Shown here: piece after piece, positions 51,150 to 60,595 of the stretch
Layout of the letters: each line of letters begins with the position of its first letter
How positions within the stretch are numbered: the first letter of the stretch is position 1
Source of the DNA: Bacillus methanolicus PB1
GTDB lineage: Bacteria > Bacillota > Bacilli > Bacillales > Cytobacillaceae
Reading direction: 5' to 3'
DNA length: 64,000 nt
Assembly: GCF_000262755.1 (NCBI RefSeq)
Contig: NZ_AFEU01000001.1
Coordinates: 868,001 to 932,000 of the forward strand
Position numbers and translations under genes: made by a program
Notes under the pieces: model-generated
Database searches by the model: none
The model's input: the letters and a program-made list of their open reading frames with translations, nothing else
Told to the model about the DNA's origin: nothing

Positions 51150-52543
51150 ATTACAGTTACTTTTGTGCCGTAATTGAGTTTGCTTTCGACGTGGATGTCT
51201 CCACCATGCATTTCGATGATTTGTTTAGCGATGGCGAGGCCGAGGCCGGATCCTTTGTGGGCTTCTCCAGTGTTCGTTCCGCGATAATATCGGTCAAACA
51301 ACCTGTCAAGTTCAACTGACTCGATCCCTTTTCCATTGTCCTCAATTTCGAGGAATATCTGTTCATCTTTCTTAACTCTTACCTTTATTTCTGTACCTTT
51401 CGGATTATGGACAAGCGCATTATAAATAAGATTGGATATTGCCCGCTTCAAAAGCATCTGATCCCCAAAAAACATAATCTCCTCTGCTCCTGCTTCAAAA
51501 GATATAGGTGCTTCTTCGTATTGCGGATGGTTTAAAATATCAATAATCGTGTCTCTTACCACTTCTACGATATTCTCACGGCTTCGGTTCAGCGGAATAA
51601 GTTCATTTTTAAGTTGATACGTAAGCTTCAAATCTTCCACAAGGTTTTCCATATATTTCGACTTGCTTAGAATAATACTTGCGTACTTTGTTCTCTCCTC
51701 TTTTGCCAAATCGTACTTAGGATCGACGAGCACTTCAGAATAGCCTTTAATGGAAGCAAGAGGCGTTTTTAAATCATGAGTAATGTTTGTAATCCATTCT
51801 TCCCTCATTTTTTCCGTTCTTCGCCTTTCCATTTCATTTTGCTCCAGAGTATCAGATAAATGGTTCAAACTCTTATGAACATCCTTATAAATCCCTTTCG
51901 GAGCCTCTTTTTTTACATATTTCCCCTCTGCCAAAGCCTGAATTCCGCTGATGACCTTTAGAATTGGTTTCGCTAACTGAGCACTAAATAAATAGCCGAC
52001 AACCGATGAAATCAATATAATCACAACTGTTGTGCCAGCGAAAAAAAGAAACATATCCCTAATTATTGTCTTTGGGCTGAAATAAAATGAGGACTTCGCA
52101 ACGGTTTCAACTGGAAATCCCATAATATAACTAAGATTACGTCCATCAATATCTAAAATTCCTACAAAGATCGTATATCCCTTAATTGCCCCCGAATATT
52201 TATGGTAAAAAATCAGCTTGCCAGGCGTATAATGATTTGGCGCATGGGCCGGCTTATTTTTTTGAAAAATTTCATTTCCATTTTCATCAAGAACCTGAAT
52301 CCAGCTCTGATAACTTCCTAATTCGCGAAGTTTATCTTCTGGTATGTAAATTTTCCCATCCCGGTACTCTATATTTTCTCCATACTCTAATGTGATCGAA
52401 GAAGCATTTACACTTAAAAGCTTTTCCGGATCTTTCGGACCCTTATAAAATATCATAATATTTAAAAACATAATGCAAAATAAAGAGATATTGATTGTAA
52501 TAATAATTGCAGCAAGGAACCTGCTTGTAATTTTCCACTTCAC
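51107..52543 (-). CDS. Sensor histidine kinase of the ABC-transporter cluster
   Basis: 478 residues from GTG 52543 with AAGGAGAG upstream. Two membrane helices flank an extracellular sensor domain of about 130 residues; then HAMP-like linker, the phosphorylated His in WITNITHDLKTPLASIKGYS, the N box NLIYNALVHNPKG, IEDNGKGI and GSGLGLAIAKQI. The last residues, WGSDPQCINALTH, are encoded by the palindrome repeat, which also provides the stop codon. The kinase is the partner of the regulator encoded 1 bp upstream. Confidence 0.9.
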   Translation of the reverse strand: MKWKITSRFLAAIIITINISLFCIMFLNIMIFYKGPKDPEKLLSVNASSITLEYGENIEYRDGKIYIPEDKLRELGSYQSWIQVLDENGNEIFQKNKPAHAPNHYTPGKLIFYHKYSGAIKGYTIFVGILDIDGRNLSYIMGFPVETVAKSSFYFSPKTIIRDMFLFFAGTTVVIILISSVVGYLFSAQLAKPILKVISGIQALAEGKYVKKEAPKGIYKDVHKSLNHLSDTLEQNEMERRRTEKMREEWITNITHDLKTPLASIKGYSEVLVDPKYDLAKEERTKYASIILSKSKYMENLVEDLKLTYQLKNELIPLNRSRENIVEVVRDTIIDILNHPQYEEAPISFEAGAEEIMFFGDQMLLKRAISNLIYNALVHNPKGTEIKVRVKKDEQIFLEIEDNGKGIESVELDRLFDRYYRGTNTGEAHKGSGLGLAIAKQIIEMHGGDIHVESKLNYGTKVTVIWGSDPQCINALTH

Positions 52544-52544
52544 G

Positions 52545-53267
52545 TTATTCTCTCCTTGCAACTAACTTATATCCGAGCCCTTTTACCGTTTTAATATAAA
52601 CCGGATTTCCCGGGTCATCCTCAAGTTTTTCTCTTAAATGGCGGATGTGAACCATAATCGTATTATCATAGCCAAAATAATCTTCTCCCCAAACCTGTTC
52701 GCAAATCTTCCGTTTACTTAATATTTGATTCTGATTTTCTGCCATAAACAAGAGAAGCTGATACTCCTTGGCTGTTAAAATCACGGGTTTTCCACTCTTT
52801 GTCACTTCGCCTCGTTTTGGATCAATTTCAATATCTCCGAACACATATTTCCGATTTTCTTTTTCGTCTTCCAGCCCGTTATACTGCTTTCTTCTGAAAT
52901 GAACTTTAATTCGAAACGCAACTTCTTTTGGGCTGAATGGTTTTGTCACATAATCATCCCCGCCAATCCCGAGACCAAGCAGCTTGTCAAGGTCATCCGA
53001 CCTGGCAGATAGAAAAATAATTGGTACAAATGAAAATTCCCGAATCCTCCTGCAAACTTCAAAACCATCAATATCAGGCAGCATAATATCAAGAACAATC
53101 ATATCCGGCTTTAAATCTTTGCAGAGTTGAATGCCTTCCCCTCCTGTTGCGGCCTTATAAACTTGCTGAAAACCTTCTTTTAACAGTACTGTTTCAAGAA
53201 GATCCAAAATATCCTCTTCATCATCAATCAAGAGTATTTTCCGATCAGCAATTCCCTCAATATGCAT
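52545..53267 (-). CDS. OmpR-family response regulator
   Basis: 240 residues from ATG 53267 after GGGGCGG. The receiver domain has ILLIDDEEDILDLLE, Asp in MIVLDIMLPDIDGFEV and Lys in DDYVTKPFSPKEV; a winged-helix domain follows (LTAKEYQLLLFMAENQNQIL, YDNTIMVHIRHLREKLEDD). It is cotranscribed with the ABC genes upstream and the kinase downstream, so it probably autoregulates the transporter in response to a peptide antibiotic. Confidence 0.92.
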   Translation of the reverse strand: MHIEGIADRKILLIDDEEDILDLLETVLLKEGFQQVYKAATGGEGIQLCKDLKPDMIVLDIMLPDIDGFEVCRRIREFSFVPIIFLSARSDDLDKLLGLGIGGDDYVTKPFSPKEVAFRIKVHFRRKQYNGLEDEKENRKYVFGDIEIDPKRGEVTKSGKPVILTAKEYQLLLFMAENQNQILSKRKICEQVWGEDYFGYDNTIMVHIRHLREKLEDDPGNPVYIKTVKGLGYKLVARRE

Positions 53268-53280
53268 AAAATTTCCGCCC

Positions 53281-54006
53281 CTAAAATATATCTTTTTTCC
53301 TAAATTGATGTAGACCAAACAAAATAAACAGCAAAAACGATACAAAGCACACCGCAAACATGATCGGGCCTTTTCCGTCTGTTCCAAACATCTCGGTCAA
53401 TCCGCTTACAATCGGATAGGTCCATGGGTAAAAAATCCAATACTTTTCTGAGTTGGCAACCAGCATCGAAGGTAAGCTCAAGCCTATCCCTGCTGCGAGC
53501 GGAATTCCAAAATGAGAGAAGCGATAGCTTAAATAAAATTGCAGCGAAATTATAGGAAGTGAAGCAATGGCAGATATAAGCGGCCTTTTAACTACCATTT
53601 CAATCGGTATCGGCCCGTTTGCCTTGATTGAAATTCCTGCTAAAACCATTCCCGCTATCAAAACAAAGACACTGTAAAAAATAATGAACAGGCTGATGAT
53701 CAATTTTGACAAATAGACGGATTCTCTTTTTACAGGCAAGGATAAAAGCTGTTTCCAGCTGTTACTGCTGTGTTCCATTCTTGCCATAATCGCGATAACA
53801 ACGGCAATCAAGACCGGAAATAGAAGCCATGTATATTGGGACATGGTTCCTGTGTACATCGTTCCCCATAAGTTTGGTTCAGTTTCTTCCTTAGATAAGG
53901 CAAATAACCGGCCTTGAAAAACGGCAAGAAGCGGAAGCAATGTTGCCGTAAGAATTAATTTTGTTCGCCTTAATTTATACCATTCTAACTTAAGGACCTT
54001 TAACAT
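53281..54006 (-). CDS. ABC-2 permease, lantibiotic-immunity type (LanG/CprC-like)
   Basis: 241 residues from ATG 54006 after AAGGAGGAAGAAAC. It begins MLKVLKLEWYKLRRTKLIL and has six hydrophobic segments with the family-typical EHSSNSWKQLLSLPVKRESVYLSK (core SWKQLLSLPV). It is the second permease of a two-permease transporter. The family exports or expels lantibiotics and related cationic peptides from the membrane. Confidence 0.85.
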   Translation of the reverse strand: MLKVLKLEWYKLRRTKLILTATLLPLLAVFQGRLFALSKEETEPNLWGTMYTGTMSQYTWLLFPVLIAVVIAIMARMEHSSNSWKQLLSLPVKRESVYLSKLIISLFIIFYSVFVLIAGMVLAGISIKANGPIPIEMVVKRPLISAIASLPIISLQFYLSYRFSHFGIPLAAGIGLSLPSMLVANSEKYWIFYPWTYPIVSGLTEMFGTDGKGPIMFAVCFVSFLLFILFGLHQFRKKDIF

Positions 54007-54018
54007 GTTTCTTCCTCC

Positions 54019-54771
54019 TTATAAAATATCCCTTCTTTTAAATTCAAAAATTCCTAATAATAAAAAGACGGCACAAGAGAAAACTCCGCCTACAATAGCT
54101 GTAGCTTGCTCATTTCCCTCAAGCGAATAAGCAAAATAAGGGTAAAGATAAGGTGAAAATTCCTTTAAATCCGGTGCTTGAAATAATAGAATCAATGAAA
54201 TGACCATACCGAGAAATCCGATCAAAATGGCATTTATTTGATTTTTCAACAGAGAACTTACCCAATTATGAATGGCTGCTGAACCAAGAATACCGGCATA
54301 TTGGTAAAAAACATATTTCATGTACAAATCGGCTTCAAACGGCTCCGGAAAGCCAATGACTTTTCCAACAAGAAAAAGACCAAGCGAATTCAAAGTTATC
54401 AATAGGCAGCTAAAAAAAACAATGACCGAAAATTTAGATAGAAACGCTGATGTTCTTGAAACCGGCAAACTTAATAGGCTCTTCCAGGCACCCTGTTTTG
54501 CTTCGGTATAATGGATGATAGCACTGATTACACCTACGAACACCGGCAAAAACATCCCCCAGTTTAAGACTAAATGATTTTCGACGAGAAGCATTTCCCA
54601 CGATGAAATCCCTTTTTCCTGCACACGGAAATATAGGTAATCATCATATCTGATGTACATATCCAAAAACATGGCAGAAGTCGTTCCGAGCGGAATCACT
54701 AATAAAAACAACCAAATGAGCCCTCTTTTTTGCTTGAGAAAGTCGGCTGTTACCAGGTTTAAGAACCTCAT
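54019..54771 (-). CDS. ABC-2 permease, lantibiotic-immunity type (LanE/CprB-like)
   Basis: 250 residues; ATG 54771 overlaps the ATPase gene by 4 bp. Six hydrophobic segments; it begins MRFLNLVTADFLKQKRGLIWLF and contains AKQGAWKSLLSLPVSRTSAFLSK (core AWKSLLSLPVSR), parallel to its sister permease. It is part of the same LanFEG/CprABC-like complex. Confidence 0.85.
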   Translation of the reverse strand: MRFLNLVTADFLKQKRGLIWLFLLVIPLGTTSAMFLDMYIRYDDYLYFRVQEKGISSWEMLLVENHLVLNWGMFLPVFVGVISAIIHYTEAKQGAWKSLLSLPVSRTSAFLSKFSVIVFFSCLLITLNSLGLFLVGKVIGFPEPFEADLYMKYVFYQYAGILGSAAIHNWVSSLLKNQINAILIGFLGMVISLILLFQAPDLKEFSPYLYPYFAYSLEGNEQATAIVGGVFSCAVFLLLGIFEFKRRDIL

Positions 54772-55679
54772 CTCCCGTCCTCCTTTGCAGTAATATTCAA
54801 GAAGATTTGCTCGAGCGTCTCTTTTTTTTGGCCCAAGTGATAAACATCAAATTCACCAAGAACGAGCTCTCTGTTTATTTGTGCAGGATTGACGGAGTGA
54901 TCTTTCACAATAATTCCATTCTCATTTATCTTTATGGAATATCCTTTTTCTTTTAAAAAATTGGCAGCCTCGCAGACCGGGTTTGCTCCGATATTAATAT
55001 GCGACTCTCCTCTTGAGCGAAGTTCATCTATCGTTCCCTGAAAGATTAGTTTTCCTTTATGGATAATTCCAACATGGTTTGCAATCAATTCGATTTCGCT
55101 TAAAATATGACTTGACACCAATACTGTCATTCCCATTTTTTCCGGCAAGTTTTTAATTAAATGGCGTATTTCTTGAATGCCTGCCGGATCAAGGCCGTTT
55201 GTCGGTTCGTCAAGAATCAGCAGTTCAGGATTTCCAAGAAGAGCCTGTGCAATTCCAAGACGCTGCTTCATTCCTAGCGAATATTTTTTTACCAGTTTAT
55301 TTTTAACATCTGAGAGTTTCACAATGTCTAAAACTCTGTCAATCTCTTTTTTATCAACCTCAAGAATTTTTCTTGTAATCTCAAGGTTTTCATATGCCGT
55401 TAAATGCCCGTAATAAGAAGGGCTTTCTACGAGCGAGCCTACTTTCTTGAGAATCTCCATTCTGTTTTTGTCAATTGGTTTGCCGAACAGGTGGACGATG
55501 CCCTTTGACGGCTTGATTAGACCGAGAAGCATTCGAATGGTTGTGGACTTGCCGGCTCCATTTGGGCCAAGAAAACCGTAAATTTCGCCCTTTGGAACTC
55601 TCAAATCAATATCGTTCACGGCCGTAAAACTTCCGAATCTCTTTGAAAGATTCCTAGTTTCAATAATCAAATTCTCCAT
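54768..55679 (-). CDS. ABC transporter ATPase, lantibiotic-immunity/BcrA type
   Basis: 303 residues from ATG 55679 after GGAGGAGGAAGATTGTA. Walker A GFLGPNGAGKSTTIRMLL, signature YSLGMKQRLGIAQAL and Walker B LLILDEPTNGLDPAG are visible, plus an extra C-terminal domain of about 80 residues. It is the first gene of the five-gene unit ATPase-permease-permease-regulator-kinase, resembling CprABC-RK of clostridia and LanFEG-RK of lantibiotic producers without any lantibiotic gene. Confidence 0.9.
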   Translation of the reverse strand: MENLIIETRNLSKRFGSFTAVNDIDLRVPKGEIYGFLGPNGAGKSTTIRMLLGLIKPSKGIVHLFGKPIDKNRMEILKKVGSLVESPSYYGHLTAYENLEITRKILEVDKKEIDRVLDIVKLSDVKNKLVKKYSLGMKQRLGIAQALLGNPELLILDEPTNGLDPAGIQEIRHLIKNLPEKMGMTVLVSSHILSEIELIANHVGIIHKGKLIFQGTIDELRSRGESHINIGANPVCEAANFLKEKGYSIKINENGIIVKDHSVNPAQINRELVLGEFDVYHLGQKKETLEQIFLNITAKEDGR

Positions 55680-55800
55680 TACAATCTTCCTCCTCCATTA
55701 TTTACAAATTGAATATAATCACCTTATCTTAACTCCACGTTCAGCCAACCTTAAATTCATCTTAATTTTTAGAAAGGCTCTTTTCGCAGATTTTTTTAAA

Positions 55801-55904
55801 TATTGAGGGTCTGGCCCGCTTCGCATAAAAGCGTTAACGCGTTAAAGCATTGAGGGTCTGGCCCGCTCCACGTTAAAGCGTTAAAGCGTTGAGGGCCAGG
55901 CCCC
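55801..55904. repeat. Tandem GGGTCTGGCCC array upstream of the ABC operon
   Basis: Three cores (GAGGGTCTGGCCCGC at 55804 and 55853, GAGGGCCAGGCCCC at 55890) with spacers TTCGCATAAAAGCGTTAACG and CACGTTAAAGCGTTAAAGC. No gene overlaps it. Confidence 0.87.
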
Positions 55905-56033
55905 TTCACCGAACGGTTTTGTTCAGACTTAGTTGGAAGGTCTGCGAAACAGTTAAGCAAAGTAGCACGGTTTAACCAGGCACGCTTGCGGATTTTCCAC
56001 AATCCTCACGTCAATCTTCATAAGTGCATGCTT

Positions 56034-56153
56034 GAATTTGGGTACTGGAAGGCATATGGAGTTCAATTCGAAAGTGAACCGAAGCAAAAGCAATGGGGAG
56101 CTTTTGCGACATTCCTTGATGAAGACGGAAACTCATATGTATTAAAAGGATAA
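56034..56153 (+). pseudogene. C-terminal remnant of a VOC/glyoxalase-family protein
   Basis: The frame ending at TAA 56151 reads AYGVQFESEPKQKQWGAF followed by ATFLDEDGNSYVLKG, the typical end of a vicinal-oxygen-chelate protein, including the Glu/Asp near DPDGN. No start or upstream half is recognisable in 55905-56033. It is probably a relic left after deletion. Confidence 0.55.
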
Positions 56154-56226
56154 AGTCGGTAAGCCAATTATCGTGTTGTACAGAATCCAACACATCCCGG
56201 GAACAGACCAAATCTGTTCCCTTTTA

Positions 56227-56472
56227 TTATTTTTCAGACTGAGGTTTACTTGCCTGTTCTCTTCTTTTTTGAAAAAAGGAAAGAAGCGATCCAATAACTA
56301 ATAAAAAAATAAATAAAACTACAATAAATAATTCAATAACTTCCATCAAAAGAAAAGGATTAAATACTTTGCGCAGCGCAGTTGTAATATCAAACCCTAG
56401 AAGAATATCGATACCTAAAGACAATCCCATTAAAAGCCCCATCATCAAAATGGCAATACCAATGTTTTTCAT
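56227..56472 (-). CDS. Small two-span membrane protein, possible germinant-receptor D-type subunit
   Basis: 81 residues with two hydrophobic helices (about 5-26 and 46-66) and a charged C-terminal tail. It is divergent from the gerA-C-B operon with 122 bp between starts. Small two-span proteins of about 60-80 residues (GerXD) accompany many Bacillus germinant receptor operons, and this one fits in size and topology. The assignment rests on context only. Confidence 0.6.
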   Translation of the reverse strand: MKNIGIAILMMGLLMGLSLGIDILLGFDITTALRKVFNPFLLMEVIELFIVVLFIFLLVIGSLLSFFQKRREQASKPQSEK

Positions 56473-56594
56473 TTCTGATCACTCTCCATCCATATCTTTT
56501 TCCTTCACCAAACTGTTATACCTTTAAGATATAAATGTATAACTGAGGTAAATACTGCGAAAAATATTATAAAAAAAGAAAGGTATTTTATGGT

Positions 56595-58211
56595 ATGCCT
56601 TCATTTTTTAAACGAAAAAAACAAGAGAAAAACAGTCAAGAACAGTCCAATAAACGTTTTTTTGATCCTATTGATTATTCATTGTCAGCAAATCTTGAAA
56701 TCATAAAACAGAAAACAGGAAACAGTTCAGATCTAGTCATCCGAACGTTGAAAATCGGCAATCATTCTGAGATTAGAACCGCAATTATTTATGTGGAAGG
56801 CATTGTAGACACTCAATTCATCAACGATTTCATAATCGAATCCATGGCGATTAATCGTGATTTACAAGAAAAGCTTATTCGAAAAAAAGCTTTGGAAATC
56901 ATCACAGAAGAGATGGTTGGTATCGGCAAAGTAAAAACAGTAAGTGACTGGGATGAGTTATTTTTATCGCTAATGTCAGGAGAAACCATTATTTTAGTCG
57001 ATGGAATAAATAAGGCATTAAGCGCTAGTACAAAAGGCGGAGAAAAACGAGCAATTCAGGACCCAAGTACCCAGATTTCAGTCCGTGGTTCAAGAGAAGG
57101 ATTTACGGAAAACATTCGGACAAATACAGCAATGGTGCGTAGGCTTATTAAAAATCCGGACTTATGGCTTGAGTCGATGACAATCGGCAAGATTACAAAA
57201 ACAGATGTTGCGATCATGTATATAAATGGAATTGCCAAAGATAAAATCGTCGAAGAAGTGCGCAATCGATTAAAAAGGATTGATATCGACAGCATTCTAG
57301 AATCGGGTTATATTGAACAGCTGATTGAAGATCAGACGATGACAACATTTCCGACACTTTACCATACAGAAAGGCCGGATATCGTTGCCGGCAATCTTCT
57401 TGAAGGAAGGATTGCCATTTTTGTAAACGGTACTCCGTTTGTGCTCTTAGCCCCTGCTGTATTTATTCAGTTTTTCCAATCCGTCGAAGATTATTATGCT
57501 CGTTTCGATCTCTCAACGGCCCTTCGCTTTTTGCGAATTTTAACTTTCTTTATTTCCCTTGTTGGACCTGCTGTATATATTTCTGCCACTACATTTCACC
57601 AGGAGATGATTCCAACACAGTTATTGGTTGCAATTGCGGCTCAGAGGGAAGCGGTGCCTTTTCCGGCATTTGTCGAAGCGGTCATAATGGAAGTATCGTT
57701 TGAAATTTTACGAGAAGCAGGGATCCGATTGCCAAAAGCCGTAGGCTCGGCAGTATCGATCGTCGGCGCTCTTGTGATCGGACAGGCAGCCGTACAGGCC
57801 GGAATTGTTTCACCGGCAATGGTGATTGTCGTAGCAATCACAGCAATCGCCAACTTTGCAACTCCTTCTTTTGCGATTGCGATTTCTGCGCGTTTAATTC
57901 GGTTTTTGTTTATGATCAGTGCGGCAACATTTGGTTTCTATGGAATTATTATAGGAATTATCATGATGACCGCTCATTTATGCAGCCTGCGTTCATTTGG
58001 CGTTCCCTATATGTCTCCGATTGCGCCGTTCATTCCGGCAAATGCAGGTGATACATTCGTCCGAGTTCCATGGTGGGCTTTGAGAAAAAGACCAAGACTA
58101 TTCAACGATGAAAACCCTGTTCGTGAAGGGAAAAATCAGAGACCGCAGCCTCCTGAAAAACCCGGGATGGTCAATCGTGACATCGAAAAAGGTGACCGGA
58201 ATGAATCATAA
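56595..58211 (+). CDS. Spore germinant receptor A subunit (GerA family)
   Basis: 538 residues from ATG 56595 after GAAAGG. It has a long hydrophilic N-terminal domain of about 280 residues containing ILVDGINKALSASTKGGEKR (core LVDGINKAL) and QISVRGSREGFTENIRTNTA, then five to six membrane spans including RLPKAVGSAVSIVGALVIGQ and a C-terminal RPRLFNDENP. These are hallmarks of GerAA/GerKA. It forms, with the C lipoprotein and B subunit, a receptor in the spore inner membrane; the nutrient is unknown. Expression in the forespore under sigma-G is expected, but I found no convincing promoter. Confidence 0.93.
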   Translation: MPSFFKRKKQEKNSQEQSNKRFFDPIDYSLSANLEIIKQKTGNSSDLVIRTLKIGNHSEIRTAIIYVEGIVDTQFINDFIIESMAINRDLQEKLIRKKALEIITEEMVGIGKVKTVSDWDELFLSLMSGETIILVDGINKALSASTKGGEKRAIQDPSTQISVRGSREGFTENIRTNTAMVRRLIKNPDLWLESMTIGKITKTDVAIMYINGIAKDKIVEEVRNRLKRIDIDSILESGYIEQLIEDQTMTTFPTLYHTERPDIVAGNLLEGRIAIFVNGTPFVLLAPAVFIQFFQSVEDYYARFDLSTALRFLRILTFFISLVGPAVYISATTFHQEMIPTQLLVAIAAQREAVPFPAFVEAVIMEVSFEILREAGIRLPKAVGSAVSIVGALVIGQAAVQAGIVSPAMVIVVAITAIANFATPSFAIAISARLIRFLFMISAATFGFYGIIIGIIMMTAHLCSLRSFGVPYMSPIAPFIPANAGDTFVRVPWWALRKRPRLFNDENPVREGKNQRPQPPEKPGMVNRDIEKGDRNES

Positions 58212-59427
58212 AAGAATTTTTCTTTTCTTAATATTGACAATCACACTGTTGCTCTCAGGGTGCTGGAGTAAAAAGGAGCTAACCGATCTTGCATTTATTT
58301 CGGCCTTGGGCATTGACATAAATGAAGAGGGCAGGTATATCGGAACCTTTCAAATTATCAATCCGGGAAACGTGGCAGGGGGCCTGCAAGGCGGCGGTGG
58401 GAGCGATCAGAGCCCGCCATTTAATGTGTTTTCCGCTACCGGAGACAATATATTTGAAGTGAGACGAAGTGCATCATCCAAGGTTTCGCGAAGGCTGTAT
58501 TTTGCTCATACAAACCTTGTCGTCATCAGTGATGAACTGGCAAAAAAACAAGGCATCACCACTATTTTTGATGCTCTTGATCGTGATCCTGAATTCCGAA
58601 GCACGGCGACAGTTGTGATTGCCCGTGATATAAAAGCAGCTGATATTGTTAAAACGTTGACGCCTATCGATAAAATTCCGGCAAATAAAGTGATTAAAAC
58701 ATTAAAGTTTACGGAAAAAAGATATGGAGAGCATATGAAAGTCAATATTCAAGAAGTTATGAAATCTCTCGTAACTCCCGGAAAAGAACCAGTTATCACC
58801 GGATTTCAGTTAGACGGGTCTGCCAGTTATGCAAAAAAGCTCGAGAATATTCAAGAAACCGCTCCTAAAGCATCCCCTGAAGCCAGCGGTCTAGCCATTT
58901 TTAAAGAGGGGAAATTGATCGACTGGTTTCAAGGGGAAACGGCAAGAGGTGTAATATGGGGACTAGATAAAATCAAAGCAACCGATATCAATATCAACTG
59001 GGAAGGAAAAAAAGAGGCCATCGCTTATCAAGTAATCCGTCAAAAAACGAAGGTCTCTGCTAACATGAAAAATGAAAAACCGAAAATTTCTATTCATGTC
59101 CGTGCAGAAGGAGACATTGGCGAGGTAACGGTACCTATTGATTTAAGCAATCCGCGCGTACTGTCGAACATAGAAAAAGCATTGGAAAAAGAAATCAAGA
59201 AAGAAATACATGATGCCATTCAACGCGCCCAGAAAAATAAATCGGATATTTTCGGTTTCGGCGAAGCGTTGCACCGTTCCGATCCGGAAGCATGGAAAAA
59301 GATGAAACACGATTGGAGTGATGTTCACTTCCCTGAGTTAGAAGTGTCAGTAACGGTAGATGCTTTTATACGCCGCACCGGTTTAAGAAATAAACCGCAC
59401 CTTTCTGATATAGAAATGAACCGTTAA
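58201..59427 (+). CDS. Spore germinant receptor C lipoprotein (GerC family)
   Basis: 408 residues from ATG 58201, overlapping the A gene by 11 bp and preceded by AAAGGTGACC; the frame is open upstream to 58108 only as an overlap artefact. A signal peptide ends in the lipobox LLLSGC (lipidated Cys about residue 20), followed by WSKKELTDLAFISALGID, the usual GerC start. The order A-C-B matches B. subtilis gerK. Confidence 0.93.
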   Translation: MNHKRIFLFLILTITLLLSGCWSKKELTDLAFISALGIDINEEGRYIGTFQIINPGNVAGGLQGGGGSDQSPPFNVFSATGDNIFEVRRSASSKVSRRLYFAHTNLVVISDELAKKQGITTIFDALDRDPEFRSTATVVIARDIKAADIVKTLTPIDKIPANKVIKTLKFTEKRYGEHMKVNIQEVMKSLVTPGKEPVITGFQLDGSASYAKKLENIQETAPKASPEASGLAIFKEGKLIDWFQGETARGVIWGLDKIKATDININWEGKKEAIAYQVIRQKTKVSANMKNEKPKISIHVRAEGDIGEVTVPIDLSNPRVLSNIEKALEKEIKKEIHDAIQRAQKNKSDIFGFGEALHRSDPEAWKKMKHDWSDVHFPELEVSVTVDAFIRRTGLRNKPHLSDIEMNR

Positions 59428-59448
59428 TGAAAAGGAAGTGACAAATCA

Positions 59449-60543
59449 GTGGAGAAAGCGAAAATCAATGCAGGCCAGCTGTTTGTCCTGATTTTATTAT
59501 TTGAACTAGGCAGTGCTTTGTTGCTCCCCATTGCGATTGAGGCGAAACAAGATGCTTGGCTTGCCATTCTAATTGGAATGGCAGGCGGCTATTTATTATT
59601 TTTTGTCTATCATCGTCTCTATCAATTTTATCCTGATATCTTACCAACAGAATATGCGCAAAGAATAATGGGGAAAGTTTTCGGTCGGGTAATTGCCTTT
59701 CTTTACATAATCTATTTTGCCTATCTGGCTGCAAGGGTGCTGCGAGATTTCGGAGAGATGCTCGTAACATTTTTCTATACGGAAACTCCTTTGTTCATCT
59801 TGAACGCATTATTGATGGTTGTAATTGTTTATACTATTCGAAAAGGAATCGAGGTATTAGCAAGAACAGGGGAATTGCTTTTTGTAATCATATATTTACT
59901 TGCTATTTCCGGTTTTATTCTTATTGTTGCTTCAGGTTCAATAAATATTAATAATTTAAAACCGGTTCTTGAAGAGGGATTTTGGCCGGTAATGAAAGCT
60001 GTATTTACTGAAACCTGGTACATTCCGTTTGGGGAAGCGATCGTTTTTGCGATGATTTTCCCTTATTTGAATAACCCAAAAAAGGCGAAAATCACCGGAT
60101 TATTGGCCCTTGGGTTAAGCAGCATCAACCTGGCTCTTGTAATGGCTATTAACATCAGTGTTCTCGGTGTTAATCTCACTTCACGTTCGCAATTTCCTTT
60201 GCTCAGTACAATACAAACAATCCAAGTAGCAGAGTTTTTAGAACGTCTGGATGTTTTTTTTATGATTGCCTTAACGATCTGCGCCTTCTTTAAAATAAGC
60301 GTATATATGTATGCAGCTGTAACAGGCACTGCAAACTTATTTCACGTCAAAGAAACTTCTCAGTTAGTTTATCCGATTGGAATTGTCATTTTATTTTTAT
60401 CCATCATAATTGCCAGCAATTTTTCGGAACACTTTAAAGAAGGATTACAGGTTGTTCCGCTTGTTTTGCATCTTCCTTTTCAAGTAATCATCCCCCTTTT
60501 GTTTCTCGTTATTGCTTTTATTAAAAATAGGAAAAAACTATAA
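59449..60543 (+). CDS. Spore germinant receptor B subunit (GerB family, APC superfamily)
   Basis: 364 residues from GTG 59449, with AAAGGAAG ten bases before it. Ten membrane helices; it starts KINAGQLFVLILLFELGSAL as GerB proteins do. GerB subunits resemble amino-acid permeases and probably bind the germinant. It is the last gene of the receptor operon, 53 bp before the SASP gene. Confidence 0.93.
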   Translation: MEKAKINAGQLFVLILLFELGSALLLPIAIEAKQDAWLAILIGMAGGYLLFFVYHRLYQFYPDILPTEYAQRIMGKVFGRVIAFLYIIYFAYLAARVLRDFGEMLVTFFYTETPLFILNALLMVVIVYTIRKGIEVLARTGELLFVIIYLLAISGFILIVASGSININNLKPVLEEGFWPVMKAVFTETWYIPFGEAIVFAMIFPYLNNPKKAKITGLLALGLSSINLALVMAINISVLGVNLTSRSQFPLLSTIQTIQVAEFLERLDVFFMIALTICAFFKISVYMYAAVTGTANLFHVKETSQLVYPIGIVILFLSIIIASNFSEHFKEGLQVVPLVLHLPFQVIIPLLFLVIAFIKNRKKL

Positions 60544-60595
60544 AAAATTTTACCGTACCCTATTGGAAACACTAAAATGAAAGGAGGTATTCAAA

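Noticed and set aside
55796-56002. 68-codon reverse frame with repeated GPDPQCFNALT-like strings
   Set aside because: It is only the translated palindrome array; no start signal and no independent gene evidence.
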